Below are positions 33,676 through 46,482 of a stretch of DNA of 64,000 nucleotides, piece by piece. The notes under the pieces are model-generated. The model was not told the DNA's origin, ran no database searches, and saw only the letters and a list, made by a program, of their open reading frames with translations. Within the stretch, counting starts at the first letter, position 1; every line of letters begins with the position of its first letter. The stretch comes from Albifimbria verrucaria (taxonomy: Eukaryota; Ascomycota; Sordariomycetes; Hypocreales; Stachybotryaceae), in assembly GCA_020081605.1 (NCBI GenBank), contig JAHREC010000045.1:310001-374000 (forward strand), in the 5' to 3' direction. Made by a program: the position numbers and the translations under genes.

Positions 33676-35651
33676 AGCTGATGGCGACAAGGATTGTTAG
33701 TCCTATAGATCGACAACTATGAAGCCAAGCAGGGCACTTCGAATTGAAGGGTGAAGGTGTACTTCAGAAGACTGATGGAGAACAGAAAAAAAGCCGGGAG
33801 TAGGACGAAGCAAAAGGAGATATATAATTGTGTTCAGCAATGGAAAAGCATCACAACAGGTGGAAGGTCCACACCAGCTGCATACTATACGAAGGATTGA
33901 CTTGGCGTTGACAGTTTCGGCTCGACCCGCAGCAGGCAAGGTCAGATCTAGACCATCAGGCGGCATATGTTTCCTTCTTCCACGAGGCCACAATGCATCA
34001 ATCTCCACCGTCAGGTGGACCTTTGGGCTGATGTTTTGATCTGCCAAGTCGACAGGAGCCATTCGGTCCCTCGCAGGTGGTGACGGATCAGTTCGAACCC
34101 CAGATCCCAAAGCGACTCCATTCCTACGTCGTTGGTGAGGGTGATACGTTGACGGAGAATATTAAAATTGGAGCCCAGGCTTGCCCGATATAGACCCTTG
34201 TCATAGGCCGCAAATGGGAAGTGGCAGGGGTTAGGATACGCAAGATTATCAATAAAGTCGGCAATATTCCGCCCTGCATAATGAGGCCCCGGTGAGGCTG
34301 ATGTTTTTATTGCTCCATGCATAGCATGGCAGCAATAGTGCTGGTCAGGCCGCTTGGCCATCACACCTACTACGGCCGCTTCGCATATATACCTGTTATC
34401 GTGCTGCAGGAGGACCCTGGAAATCAGACTCTTCCTTTGAGATTAACACCTCATATGGCTGAAAGGCCAGTAAATCATGTCTCACCGCACAACAGTGACC
34501 AGGACAGCATAATCCCTTTGCGAAATAGGTTCTAGAAATACATCGAGCGCGGGCGCATTGGGACGTAGCATGCTCAAATCCAATTTTTGGAGGAGGTAGA
34601 GTGCGAGAATTATGCGGCGCGATTATATGGGAGTGAGAAGCCAGTTTAAACAACACCTGAACATTGTCACAAGGAGTAGGCCATCTCCAGGCTGAAGCCG
34701 TGAACGGTTCTACCTACACAATGGATACTGCAATGCCGTATACAACGAACAATTTATAGGTGAAATAGAAGAAGATACTCTTCACCTCTTCTACCTCTTC
34801 TGACCTGTTCAAACAATATGAGATCAGTCCCACTGCCTACTATGGTAGTATACCTGGAAGGTTCGCAGAAGCTCCAACAACTCGCATGATAACATCCCAA
34901 AACAAGAAATATGCATATGTAATTGCCTATTCCCTGCCGGTCCGACGGTTTTCCTTTTGCACATCTTCCTGCAGGCCTTGTAACCAAAGTGGTCGTGCAT
35001 CTTGGCCTGAGATAATATGGACCTTAGCCTCCAAGGTGTAGGGTAGTGCAGCTGATCGAAATTGACGAGAAAGCACTTACAGTATGATCAGAATCAAAAC
35101 CTTTCAATGCAACCAAGAATTGTATTAAATCGGAGAAGAGGAAAATTTGCTGGATTAAACTATCGATGCATTCAAATCGTATAAGTTGATTAGTGCCAAT
35201 GGTCTTAAACTTTTGTTGCTTCTCTTACGTTGAACACCCATCATATTTGATGAGCGGAGTCTTCCAGTCAGATCAACCAAGTTCTTTCTCAAAGGATTGT
35301 CGTTTATTTGACTTATTTCAAACTAGACTATAACGATAAACCCTAGAATGCTCTATTTATGAAGAAACATTGGGTGGAGGTTTGAAGAACTTGGCCTCGA
35401 TGTTCTGACAATAGTTTACAAATTAAGAAGTCGATCTGTTGAATAAATTTCTACTTGGCCGTTCTAACTATTGCTTAATCTTGGACTCTATTCTGTGCAT
35501 ATCAAGCTTCCTACGTCTCTAACGAAACCGAGAATCAAAACCCGCTCATTATGATCGTAATGCCAATTCCAAGACTAGCACTTGGCCCCTAGGTTTCACT
35601 AAGCGCTCTGAGTGGCACCAATTCAAGAGTTGTCCTGGTTTGTTTCCACCT
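33676..35651. other. Intergenic, no gene recognised
   Basis: Frames of 70-135 codons, mainly on the minus strand (33703-34364), could be remnants but show no domain and no splicing that extends them. Confidence 0.4.
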
Positions 35652-36927
35652 TCATGACAATTTTGGTTCCCATATTTTGGCGTGCACTAGGTTAGCGAGA
35701 AATCCGTGCATAAGAAAGTAGTCTGTTTCGGCAGAAACCTTGACAGAAAACTTCCCGTTGTTACGCAAAGCGGCATAAGTGAAGCAATTGTCATCAAATT
35801 CTGAAGATAATTCAATATACAGATTCTCCAGCCCAGGTGCATCAAGCTCAAGTTCTTTGATAAGACCATACAAATACTTGTTAGTCTTATCGACATCTTC
35901 GTCTTCATCCTCATCTGAAAATTCTTGAAGAAAGTCGAGAGCTTCCGCCTCTATTGCGATTATCAGGCGGCGCATGCTACCATGATTTTTGAGACCGAGA
36001 CGTAGGCGTTCAGTCCAGGTACTCTATAGCAAGTTAGATATATTCGTGTGACTGAGGAAACATATAGTTACGTAAAAGGCAGAACGTTCTGACTTGTCCA
36101 GCTGTTCCGGTTCGAAAGCTGGTGCATAGATCGTTAGACACTCGAGCTTTGAAAACCCCTGTAGAATAATATCAAGTCTTGCATAGGCTTGCTGAATAGT
36201 GTTCCCGTCATATAGAATCCGCATAAGGTTCAATTCAATACCACGGAGACCCGGATGATGGGTTGCGAGCAGCTCAAGAACTGGCCACGTATTGGTATTG
36301 GAATCAAATCCATGGTCGATGCCTATAAAAACCTCCAAGTTCGAGAAATTTTTATAATGCTCATGGTGTCTTGTTCTGTCGCGACGACATCCAAATATTT
36401 AACTTTCCATGGTACGGCATCTGGACGTTCCTCTTTGATCCTTGTCATGGCGCTGACAAAGTCAGCACTGTCGCTTTCGTCGTCCAGCTCAATACATAGT
36501 TGCTTCAGATTTGGAGTATTTTGGATAACATCGTCGATTATCCGAGGCAGTTCACCGTCTTCACTGTTATCTTCGAAAGTGGAGAGAGCCACGCGGCTAT
36601 TGTGTATTAGTAAATTGGTGCATATCATGCATCGTCTACGTACCGGGCATAAGTTCTGGCTTCGTTGAGGTCAACCGATTCTCCTCTTCCCGCTGAACTT
36701 GCAATATATGAATTCACTTGTTCTCGAATATTCGAACGCCTGCTATCTTTGTCAAAAAGTACACCATAAAAAGCCCGCCCAGCAAATTTGTTATGCATCA
36801 ACTTGGAAAGTCGGGTGAGCGTGACAGCATCTGATCCAGGTAGTTCCCAGGCAATCTTGTCGCAAATCTCAAATGGTAAAGAGGCAAGGTCGGTTTTCTT
36901 GCCTGTGCTAGAACTTGATTCGGCCAT
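35652..36927 (-). CDS. F-box-domain protein
   Basis: Start at the ATG ending at 36927 (MAESSSSTGKKTD). The F-box reads LASLPFEICDKIAWELPGSD then AVTLTRLSKLMH. Exon 2 follows an intron at about 36599-36647 (ARRVALSTFEDN). Leucine-rich segments (NTPNLKQLCIELDDE, LRGIELNLMRILYD, FSKLECLTIYAP) suggest a short solenoid. A second intron at about 36025-36071 leads to STWTERLRLGLKNHG, and the C terminus has an acidic EDEDEDVDK tract. F-box proteins select substrates for SCF ubiquitin ligases; the expanded family in ascomycetes mostly has unknown targets. One frame break in an A/T run near 36350. About 395 residues. Confidence 0.8.
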
Positions 36928-38618
36928 TCTGTAGTTGGTGAACTAAGTAGGCTCTAATACACTGTCATATCGAGGCTCTTGAGCTGGGACAGGACAGTCA
37001 GCATGAATTGGGAATAGGTTTTATACAAAGCCAACACCTAGATATTTTGACTTGTTATTAGTTGACCTGCAATCATGATTCTCCACAGATATAAGACAGT
37101 GATAAAATATCATGGAGTTGTAACTAATCATGTGCTACCAACTGTTGCATACATTCACTGCTCATGAGCGGCTACTGAACCTTCCCCAAGTTGCTCGGGA
37201 GTACCTAAAGTCTATGAAAACGGACTACATCCTTGCAGGAAATAGGTATAGGGAATTGGTGAAGACGGAGTCTTGCTGCGTCGTTGGAACCACAACTTAT
37301 TCAGTTACATTATAGAATTGATCGATCGACGATGTCGACAGGTAGAGTTAATACATCCGTCGAATACGATTCGATACAATTGTTTTGTATGATTAAAGTT
37401 ACCTAAATTATAGTTGGCTTCTTTTACCGAAATCTATAATCTTTGCATCGAACAGTCAGTTCGCATTTCGTAAACTATGGCCAGCCGCTTCGATATTGCG
37501 TGGATTGTTTTTTCTTTTTGACAGGACAAGTGTCGGCTGTTAATGCCTATAAAGAACGATATTTAATAGCCGATCAGTAAAGATTTGCTTGATTTTCTAT
37601 TGGGATGTTATGGTTCTTTCTCGTTTAAGGATTTGGTTTTCAGTGGACCTAGGAGTTATTGCCCATAGCCTGAATTCAGGCTCTACATTGGAAGCCTGAC
37701 TCCTGGCGCCATACTCATATAGCAGTATTTTATCGGAGTAATTCTTGTTCCCAGCTGTGGCACGGGAATTATACATCCATCCACTAGTTAAGAAGTATGA
37801 GCTGGCGAACGATTGTGCCACATTTCAAAGCTGCCCTTCTCTGTAGAAGCCCTTTCAACAGGTACGTAATTTAAATTGAATTGTTTGGCGGAGTCTATGG
37901 AATTCCATGAATATCCTACTGCCTTATCCAGCAAACTACGTAAATCATCTTGCTCGTTGACACCAAATCAGACTTCCTGCACACCCAATAAAATAGGCGC
38001 ACCCCTTGCTCTATAGATGACCCTCGCTCCTATAGAGGTATTTTTATCTACCCAAGCTAGGATTTTGGCTGGCCGTCCAACTTCTGTAGGCCAGTTCCAT
38101 GTCTTCGTTTATGACTCTGCAGAAATATTATGTCGTCTTGTACAGAAAATTCAAGAACCATTGGAGGAGAATTTCTGAAGAGCTGGCATCGTTTTCAAAC
38201 GCACCAACAACACGCATAAACATGAGGGGACACCCTGCGGGATGCTGCCATTCTACAGCACTAGTCAGCCACTCGGCACAGATAGCCGGACTATCAACCA
38301 GTCTAGACTTGGAGGCCCAGATATTGTCTACACTTCCGTGAAGCCGTCAACATGCCGTGATAATGATGGTCAATTTAATAGTAATTCACTATTCTATGAT
38401 ATTCCACGGGTGAATATCATCCGAAGATGGCATTTGCACACGGAGCTGTAATTTTCCGCTTTGAAGTCCCACGCTGTCTAATGGGTAATTTATATAAAGG
38501 TCGGGGCTCACATCACTCGTTCAAGAATGTTCAAATCTCTATATTGATCTATCTGTACTCGAAAGAGCTCCCTCAAAGGCCTACCAACATACCCTGACGG
38601 TAGCAACCTGAAATCAAT
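36928..38618. other. Intergenic; holds possible coding remnant
   Basis: Promoter of the F-box gene at the left and of the GH54 gene at the right (TATA-like tataaagg near 38493). A possible degenerate gene at 37597-38330 is listed separately. Confidence 0.45.
37597..38330 (-). pseudogene. Possible degenerate coding remnant, unknown family
   Basis: The minus strand has pieces of protein-like sequence in changing frames: EWQHPAGCPLMFMRVVGAFE, a stop, VGRPAKILAWVDKNTSIGA then RVIYRARGAPILLGVQEV, a stop, and LDKAVGYSWNSIDSA. The composition looks coding, but two stops and frame changes break it and I do not recognise the family. It could also be a real gene with introns I cannot place. Confidence 0.3.
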
Positions 38619-39790
38619 ATGGCTCCCTTTCAAGGCTCTTTATTGTATTGCCTCTTGCCCTCGGCTCTGCTGCAGCCACTGGACCCTGTGATATCTATTC
38701 CGCTGGTGGCACGCCATGTGTTGCGGCTCATAGCACTACCCGAGCGCTTTATGGTTCTTACACTGGATCACTTTACGAAGTAAAACGGTCCGATGGCTCT
38801 ACAACGAATATCTCACCAGTTTCAGCTGGTGGTGTTGCAAATTCTGCTGCCCAAGACACTTTCTGCAAGGGCAGTAGTTGTGTGATTAGCATCATCTACG
38901 ATCAGTCTGGAAAGGGCAATCACCTCACTCAAGCTCCTCCGGGTGGGTTTCAAGGTCCTGCTCCGGGTGGCTACGACAACCTTGCCAGTGCAACCGCTGC
39001 GCCCGTTTATGTGAGCGGACAGAAGGTATACGGCGTTTTTGTCGCGCCTGGCACTGGATACCGCAATAATGCTGCCAAGGGCACAGCAGTAGGCGATCAA
39101 CCGGAGGGATGTATGCAGTCTTGGACGGTTCCCACTATAATGGGGGTTGCTGTTTTGACTATGGTAATGCCGAGACTAACAGTAAGGACACTGGCAATGG
39201 ACACATGGAGGCTATTTACTTCGGCAACTGTAATGTCTGGGGCACAGGCTCTGGGAGTGGGCCCTGGATTATGGCTGACCTCGAGAATGGCCTCTTCTCC
39301 GGCTACAATGCCAAGAACAACCCTGCTAACCCTACTATATCATATCGGTTCACGACCGCTATACTCAAGGGAACTGCTAATCTTTGGGCACTTCGAGGTG
39401 GGAATGCAGCATCGGGATCCCTGTCAAATCTCTACGGTGGCCAGCGCCCAGCTAATGGATATAATCCGATGAAGAAGGAGGGGCAATCATTCTGGGAATC
39501 GGTGGCGACAACAGTCACGGCGCCCAGGGAACCTTTACGAGGGTGTCATGACCTACGGGTACCCTTCCGATTCTACCGAGAATCAAGTGCAAGCGAACAT
39601 TGTGGCGGCCAAGTACAGCACCACCGGCAATACTGGTTCGGGCAACCCGCCCGCGTCAAGCACACAGCCGCCAGTAGGCACACAAACGCACTGGGGTCAG
39701 TGCGGAGGAAGTGACTGGACAGGCCCAACGAAATGTGATTCTGGTTTAACCTGCCAAACACAGAACCCGTATTACGCCCAATGTCTTTGA
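38619..39790 (+). CDS. GH54 alpha-L-arabinofuranosidase with C-terminal CBM1
   Basis: Start at ATG 38619 (MAPF...), followed by a signal peptide ending in GSAAA. The GH54 catalytic domain follows: [75 protein letters not shown] (contains the nucleophile Glu of AbfB enzymes), and GIGGDNS (acid/base Asp region), then YGYPSD. Instead of the CBM42 domain that normally follows, there is a Ser/Thr/Gly/Pro linker and a CBM1 ([23 protein letters not shown]). It removes arabinofuranosyl side chains from arabinan or arabinoxylan and would bind cellulose. No introns. Frame breaks at 38632-38633, 39106-39108, 39480-39483 and 39534-39536, all in runs. Confidence 0.92.
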
Positions 39791-41570
39791 GTACTAGGAG
39801 AGAAGACTCCTGGCATCATACCAGAATGTGGGTGCCAGCACAAAGGGAAGAGCGCTACGGCTACGATTATGTGACACTAGTTAAAAGAAACCCCCTTTGC
39901 GGGAGCAGTAGGCTCCTTAAATTACTAGCTGTGTCTTGTTTAGTGATCAGAAACCCCTGTGCTAGGAGCCTTGGCATATAGCCTACGATTGAGGCATAAA
40001 GGGACTGGTGACCGTAGAGATACGTAATCAGGAGTCATTGCACATTGGATAACTCCAGCATGGCGAGCAGATTCGGGCTTATGATGATGAGGTACTGTTG
40101 AACGAAAGTTTGTGGCTGATGGGCATTAAGCTTGTACCCAGCTGCGGGCTGTCGATCGTCATGATTGATACCTAATTTCTGCTCTGAAGGGAGCATATGG
40201 TACCCAAGGCAATGGGGAAAGGTTATTCGCCAAGCAGCAAGCAAGAGAATAAGAGATGCGATTGGTTTAATTCGAGTAACGCCCTGGGAAATTATCATAA
40301 ATACGAAACCTTTCCTTAAAGACTGTCCAGTTTAGACGATGAATGAGTGAGCGAAGCATAGCTAATGCTTTGGGAGCGTAGTGAGCACTGTGCATTCACA
40401 ATTTTATGATGCTCTTCTGAACAGAGCTTATTGAATCGACGTGAAGTAGATATGGGAATGTCCATTTTTAAATGGTCTGTAGTACTCCCTCGAGAATTGA
40501 ACAACCAATCGACAACTAATATCCACATTCATGGTTGTTCATGCCATGGGCTGTCACGACTAACATCTGGGATTATTCTGATGGAGAGAAAGCCAATCCT
40601 CTCACAACATTTGACATCCTCGGCTTGATTCAGTTGTAATAGGCACGTTTTACTCTAGTTGGGGTTTGGTATCTAATTTAAAACGCTTTAATAACAGCGA
40701 TGCTCTCCATACCACGTGAATACCTACCCCTTGGTAGCGATGGGTGTGTGGCCCACACACATCTTGACCTACAGGTAGTGGTGGCTTACCAACATGGCAT
40801 GTGGCTGCAACAGACAAGGTTCACGCGGACAGACTTACGCCGTGAGGTTTACATGACGAATTCGTGGTACCATGCATTGTCCTTCGACTACCACATAGCC
40901 TCTGAAATCGCTCAACTGATTTAGGGAATTCTAGATGGCAGTAAACCATGACCAACAGCGTATCAGCCTCTTATCTGTTCGGATCAAGAACTAGGGACCT
41001 CAGAAAATGAATTTAGTCACTTCGACCTCGTAGATCCAAGAGGATGACCAGGACAAGTTTGTGGGTATTTGAAGCAAATACAGCTGACGATGAGACGCAG
41101 TGAGATCTTGAAGGGGCTGCAGAGTCAACAAACCAATTGTTATTCCACGAACCACCTACTCAGGTGGCTGGATGGTAACCACCTCTTCGCAGATCCACCA
41201 ATGAAGCACAGTTACATAGCGAATTATCTTGTCTCGATCATGACCCCACCCCAAGCTTCAAAGGAATTCCCTGCATTCTGCCATCATAATGCATTCAGGT
41301 TGTGAAGCGAGCATGCAAGAGAAGGGTCACATCGCGTTGTAGATCTCGATAGAGGCAGGTATAAGTCCCTACCATTGGCCAGGGCGCAGTTGTAAGTTCC
41401 GGGTCGGGACAATTAATTCGTGCCTCCATATAGCTCGGATGCACGGCTCCGCCCCTACCATTAATGCAGTACATAAGGTCCAGGGTATTTCCAGCCCTGT
41501 GTATCGTTGATAAATTGTTAAGGGCTAAATCTAGTTGACCTGAAAAGAAGTTATCTTGATCAGAATAGAT
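39791..41570. other. Intergenic, no gene recognised
   Basis: Short frames on both strands only, and no domain. The right part holds the promoter of the LPMO gene. Confidence 0.5.
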
Positions 41571-42533
41571 ATGGTTAAATTCAGTCTCGCAGCTGTGTTG
41601 CTGCCCTCCCTGGCGGCAGCCCACGGCTTCCTGAAAAACGTTCAAGCCAACGGCCAGCTGTATCCAGCCTGGCAAGTCTTCTCGGACGACTATTTAACAC
41701 CACTTCCAGTGCGTTACGCAAGAAGAATCAAGGAGAACGGCCCTGCTGCGCCTTTCACGGGCAAGAACATAACGTAATGACAGTTGCAACCAGAGTGATG
41801 TGAGACTAAAGCTGACGTTGTAACCATAGATGCAACTACCCAGGCGATGCGGCTGGAGCAACTATTGACGTTAAGGCGGGCGACAAGGTGTAAGTCAAAG
41901 TAGCCCCAGACGATTCATCAAGTATTCTCTGACTTTCATTGCAGCGTCATGCTTTGGGATCAGTGGAATAGTGCGCACAGCGGCCCTGTCATGGATTACA
42001 TTGCCAGGTGCACCAATGATAACTGCCAAACATTCCAGGGCACAGGAAACGTCTGGGTAAAGATCAGCCAGCTGGGATATAACCCATCGGCCAACCCACC
42101 ATGGGCCTCTGACTTCCTCCGGGAACGCGGTGCCAAGTGGGACGTGGTCATCCCTTCTGGTCTAGCTCCAGGATCGTATCTGCTCCGTCACGAGATCCTT
42201 GGGCTGCACGCCGCCGGACAGCGTAACGGTGCTCAGTTCTACCCAAGTTGCACACACATCCGCGTAACATCTGGAGGATCTACCCAGCTCCCATCAGGGA
42301 TTGCGCTCCCCGGTGCATACAGCCCTGACGACACCCAAGGAGTGAGTCAAGCAATCATTCTGAGAAACCCAAGACTGACTCATTGGACAGATTCTTGTTG
42401 ATCTATGGAGGGTCAACCAAGGTCAAGTAACTTACACCGCCCCGGTGGTCCAGTCTGGAGCGGTGCCGCCCCAACCCGAACAGATCGGGCCCTTAACCAG
42501 TCAAATTCATTGGGTGGTATTAGGGCTGTCTGA
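41571..42533 (+). CDS. AA9 lytic polysaccharide monooxygenase
   Basis: Signal peptide MVKFSLAAVLLPSLAAA followed directly by HGFLKNV, so the mature protein starts with the copper-binding His1. Introns lie at about 41776-41829 and 41890-41944. Then VMLWDQWNSAHSGPVMDY holds the second copper His, and CTNDNCQTFQGTGNVWVKI, GLAPGSYLLRHEILGLHAA and NGAQFYPSCTHIRV (axial Tyr region and conserved Gln) follow. A third intron at about 42342-42391 precedes ILVDLWRVN. These are the AA9 landmarks of copper enzymes that cleave cellulose oxidatively. A frame break in a G pair (42444-42445) separates the C terminus; the restored frame ends at 42533. No CBM1. About 250 residues. Confidence 0.92.
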
Positions 42534-43174
42534 ATTCTTTTCTCGCAGATAGTACCTTGAGCTGTGCTCTCCAATAATTAACATTATTGGCATATTCGTA
42601 TATACATCAACAATAGAACGGGCCATGTAAGTGGCTATACAACAAATGTGCTGCAAACAAATTTTAGTGGTGCAATGAACATTACTATGCTTTTGAGGTG
42701 GCGAATAGAGAAATACATATAAAACCTACTGGTGGAAGGGAAGCTGGAGTGTTAATATCTTGGGGCGCGGGAACACCCTGTGTTGTGATCCGATATGCCA
42801 TGATTCTAGAATCCATCAAGTGTTTTATGCATCCGTATCTGATTGTAATAGAAACAGCTAGACTCGAAAAAAGTATTGAACTCGTTATTGACAAGTTGTC
42901 AAACAATGGCGGGACTACAACTGCCAGATTCCCATCTCCATGATATGAGAAGTCATCAAATCGTTAACAGAGGGAGATCTTGACCATCTTTCGATACCCT
43001 TCTTTCTGAACTTTTCTTCCTACTGGTTATATAGACCAATGACTAGTAAATAGCAGCTAACATTGAAACCTCTGGCCGTCTAGAGCAAGTAGATGCGACA
43101 ATGTAAGTAAGCCTATATGGCATGTGGTGCATTGCCAATGGGATAGAGATAATACTATTGTATCTTTCGAGCAA
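42534..43174. other. Intergenic, no gene recognised
   Basis: Between the convergent LPMO and P450 genes. Nothing recognised. It forms the left border of the polyketide cluster. Confidence 0.5.
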
Positions 43175-44896
43175 TCAAGTTGTTTTCCACCCCATGAATA
43201 TTGCCTCGCTCTGATGTACTTGCTCATAATGCTTCTCGATATCCTCCCTACTAACTCCATTCCTAAGCTTGATTGCGACGTCCAGGCTTTTCACTTTCAG
43301 AGTAAGGTCCGACACGAAGCCGGTGTCAAGGTCTAGATCGACACCCCTCTCCGCACTTTGCGGCTGCAGCTCAAATGCCCACAGAAACTTGGCCATGCCG
43401 ATCAAGAAGCTCTTCTTGGCCGACTCCATTCCTAGGCACACCCGCCTACCTGCGCCAAAGGTGTAGTTGGTTCGCCGTCCCTGTCCCTCAAGGCGTGCGG
43501 GATCGTGGTTTGTGTCCACTCTCATTCCAAGCGGATGATGGAGGAAACGTTCTGGGATGAATTCGTCAGGCTTTTCGTAATCTGCCTCGTTGTGGTGAAT
43601 GTGCCAGACGTTGGGGATGATGGTAGCGCCTTTCGGGATACGATGGCCGTTGACAGTGTCGTCTCGTGCTGGTGCATGAGGAATGCCCATAGGAGCGACA
43701 GGGCGCCAACGAAGAATCTAAGGAATAGGTAGATTAGAAAAAGTGGCGACATCATTGTCTGATAGGTAACTATGGCAGCAGGATATTTACCTCATTATAG
43801 CATGCTTCCAAGTACTTCAGATCCGGTAAGTTGTCTACTTGAGGTGGTGCACCACCCAGCAACTCGAGGATCTCGTTTCTAACCTTCTGTTGAACGTCTT
43901 GATATTTGGCAAAAACCATGAGTGCCGTGGAGAACAAAACCAGAGAGGAATCTGAACCACCTATCAGCATGGTAATAGCAATTAGGCTCAAGTCTCTCGG
44001 CGTGTAGAAGGCGTCCTTTTCGGCAGCTTGATCTCTCATGATTTTAGCCAATAGACTCTCAAATGCTTTCGAGCCTGCGTCTATAGAAGCACGCTGTTTT
44101 CTGGCGGCTTCGCGAACCGCGTTACCAGGAATCAGAAGTGCGTTCCTAACGCCTAGGGCCTTACGCTTCCATTTTGCCATGAACCCAGGGACGTATCGTA
44201 ATAGAGGAAATACGTCGGTCGCGCCAGGCGTGGAAACGGCGAACCAGTCCTCCATTACGTGTCTGAAGTTGTCAAATACACCGAGATCATCTGGCCGCAT
44301 GCCGCACAGCTCGATGCAGGGCACACTCAGCATCCCAAGCGTCAAAACATCCATGAGATCGTCCCCAGATGCCGGGCCAGATTCCAGTACTTTGACCAGA
44401 AGCCTAGCAGCTTCAGCCTCGAAAACTGGAGATAGCTTCTTGATAGAGGCTGAGCTGAGCATAAGCGAGACGTCTTTGCGCCAGCGATTAAGCCACGCAT
44501 CATTATTTCGAAACACTGCAATGTTCATATCATGGCGCAAGATCCATTCTGCGTTGATATACATGTATGGGCGATCACTGTACACGGCTCCGCGTTTGTC
44601 AAAGAACTCGTGAACCTGGCGGGCACTGTTTAGTACGATGACGTTATTGGCAGCTGACTTCCACCCAAGGGGTGTGTCACTGCCATACAGCTTTGCCCAC
44701 TTGCTGAAAGTACGGAAGGAAATTTTCTGTCAACTTGGAGAAGGTTACCAAGTCCGGGCAGTCCCAAGGGCCCAGGTGGGAAAGACTTCGGGCGGAGGGT
44801 GCCATAGAGGAAAACCAAGATATTGGCAAGTATGAACAACAAGGGTGTGTAGACGAGGATTTTGTAGGCGAACGGAGTTTCTTGGAGAGAAATCAT
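43175..44896 (-). CDS. Cytochrome P450 of the polyketide cluster
   Basis: Start at the ATG ending at 44896. N-terminal anchor (VYTPLLFILANILVFLYG), then PPGPLGLPGLGNLL. The I-helix reads ITMLIGGSDSSLVLF (Gly-Ser-Asp-Ser in place of the usual AGxDT). The K-helix is NEILRWRP, interrupted by an intron at 43718-43788, then PNVWHIHHNEADYEKPDEF, PERF, and the heme block FGAGRRVCLGM. Full length, about 515 residues. It fits the CYP class near O-methylsterigmatocystin-oxidoreductase-like enzymes. In betaenone and stemphyloxin clusters a single P450 oxidises the decalin scaffold, so a similar role is inferred. One frame break at an A pair (44716-44717). It is divergent to the SDR gene. Confidence 0.9.
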
Positions 44897-45544
44897 CTTG
44901 TATAGTTACAAAGTAAGCTGTGCCCCTGTAAGTGGCCAAGCATTGACATGGGCACAATGGTTGTAAATGTGGTAGGGATAAGTCGAGGTGTCGACTCGAT
45001 CGAAACAAAGTATCCTTGCGTTTGAGACATACCCCTCATTCATTACATCTTTTTCTACTTTATCCCTTTATATGACAAATCAGACTCCGCGCTTGATTTC
45101 CTGAGGGTCCCAAGATTACGTCGGCATGAGTTTGGGAGGTTCAGCTGAGGGCCAGCATCACTTCTTCGGTCTTCAGATCACCCATCTCCTGATCTCCTCT
45201 TCTTCGCACTTCAAGAATAAAGGAGCCGGAAGTACCGATCACATAGGAATCCTAAGATAAGAGCTGAAACGCCGATCAGTCGATAACGGCATTGGGACAT
45301 CGGAAATTCCGGAGCCTTGTGTCGGACCGGACCGACAGTGCTTCATGCATAAGCAGGGTGGTATTCCGTCTCCCCTCTCGGTACTCCGATTGTTATTGTC
45401 AGCATGCTAAGCCGTTTCGGTAGATCCTTGTTCGCCCTCAGATGATAGACTGCGTGACCGAATCTCTCTTCCTGCATCCATTCCTCTTCTCACATCCCTC
45501 TCTCACTTCTGTACGGACTCTGGTTGGTTAACCCACGATCAACC
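44897..45544. promoter_or_regulatory. Divergent promoter of P450 and SDR genes
   Basis: 648 bp between divergent start codons. It holds a CGG-N6-CCG site (listed) inside a GC-rich patch near 45300-45340 in otherwise mixed sequence. Confidence 0.6.
45323..45334. promoter_or_regulatory. CGG-N6-CCG candidate zinc-cluster site
   Basis: Reads CGGACCGGACCG, an inverted CGG pair spaced by six bases, about 210 bp before the SDR start and 430 bp before the P450 start. The form fits a dimeric Zn2Cys6 regulator such as the one encoded at 57943-59193. A second site with the same spacing lies in the PKS/ER promoter. Confidence 0.4.
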
Positions 45545-46482
45545 ATGGCGAGAAAGTCAGTCCTTATCACCGGCTGCAGCGATGGGAGTCTCGGCTATGC
45601 AATGGCTAAGATATTTAGCGAGCATGGTTTCTTGGTTTTTGCCACTGTACGTGACGTTGCCAAAGCTGGCTCGTTGACCCAGGATAAGAACATTGAGGTT
45701 GTGGTCCTCGATGTAACCTCAAGAGAATCCATCAACAGCTGTGCACAGACTGTACAACAGAAGACCGGTGGTACCCTGGATGTCCTGGTCAACAACGCTG
45801 CTCTGAGCACCTGGTTCCCGCTTCTCGATGTCGACGTCGACGAAGCGAGGCGGGCTTTGAAACCAACCTTTGGAGCACGTTAATCATCACCCAAACCTTC
45901 ATTCCTATGCTTGTCCGCGCCAAAGGCACTGTCTGCAATCATGGCTCGATTGCTGGATGTTTCCCGATGCTATGGGATGGTATGCTTAATTCCAATCTGT
46001 TGAGCACTAAACTATACATTGATTTGGGCTAATTTTGCAACTGTCAAGGTATTTACGGAAGCTCCAAAGCCGCTGCTAAGCACATGTCCGAAGTCCTGCG
46101 ATACGAACTAGAACCACTAGGGGTGCGTGTCCTATGTGCCCTGATTGGGATCGTGGACACCCCTATGTGGGACAAGCAAAAGCCCCTCGCACTCCCTGCC
46201 AACTCTCTCTATCGGCCTGTACAAGGAATCATAGATCAAGTGCGATCTGCAGAGAAGGGTGCCAAGCCTACAGGGCGGGACAGTGCAACACCGGAGGCCA
46301 CTGGAAGGGCAATCATACGCCACATTCTACAAGGTCGAACAGGTTTTGTATGGGTGGGTGGCATGGCTGGTAGACTAAAGTTTCTCATAAATTGGCTTCC
46401 TCCCAGCGTAGTCTTTAAAATCATGAACAAGTCAAGGGGCTTGGAAGCGCTGAGAAATGCTAATCTGGTTGGAAATATCTGA
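45545..46482 (+). CDS. Short-chain dehydrogenase/reductase (AYR1-like) of the polyketide cluster
   Basis: Start at ATG 45545 (MARKSVLITGCSDGSLGYAM); the longer frame upstream lacks an ATG. The Rossmann motif TGCSDGSLG, the LDVLVNNAALS strand, the catalytic Ser in HGSIAG and, after an intron at about 45981-46048, the active-site YGSSK are present. A C-terminal hydrophobic part (WVGGMAGRLKFLINWLPPSV) suggests membrane attachment, as in the yeast AYR1-type acyl-DHAP reductases. NADPH-dependent reduction is expected. Betaenone clusters include an SDR that acts on the PKS product. One frame break at the G run 45852-45854. About 290 residues. Confidence 0.88.

Noticed and set aside
34080..34110. 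tRNA B-box-like string (gttcgaaccc)
   Set aside because: No cloverleaf arms or A-box around it.
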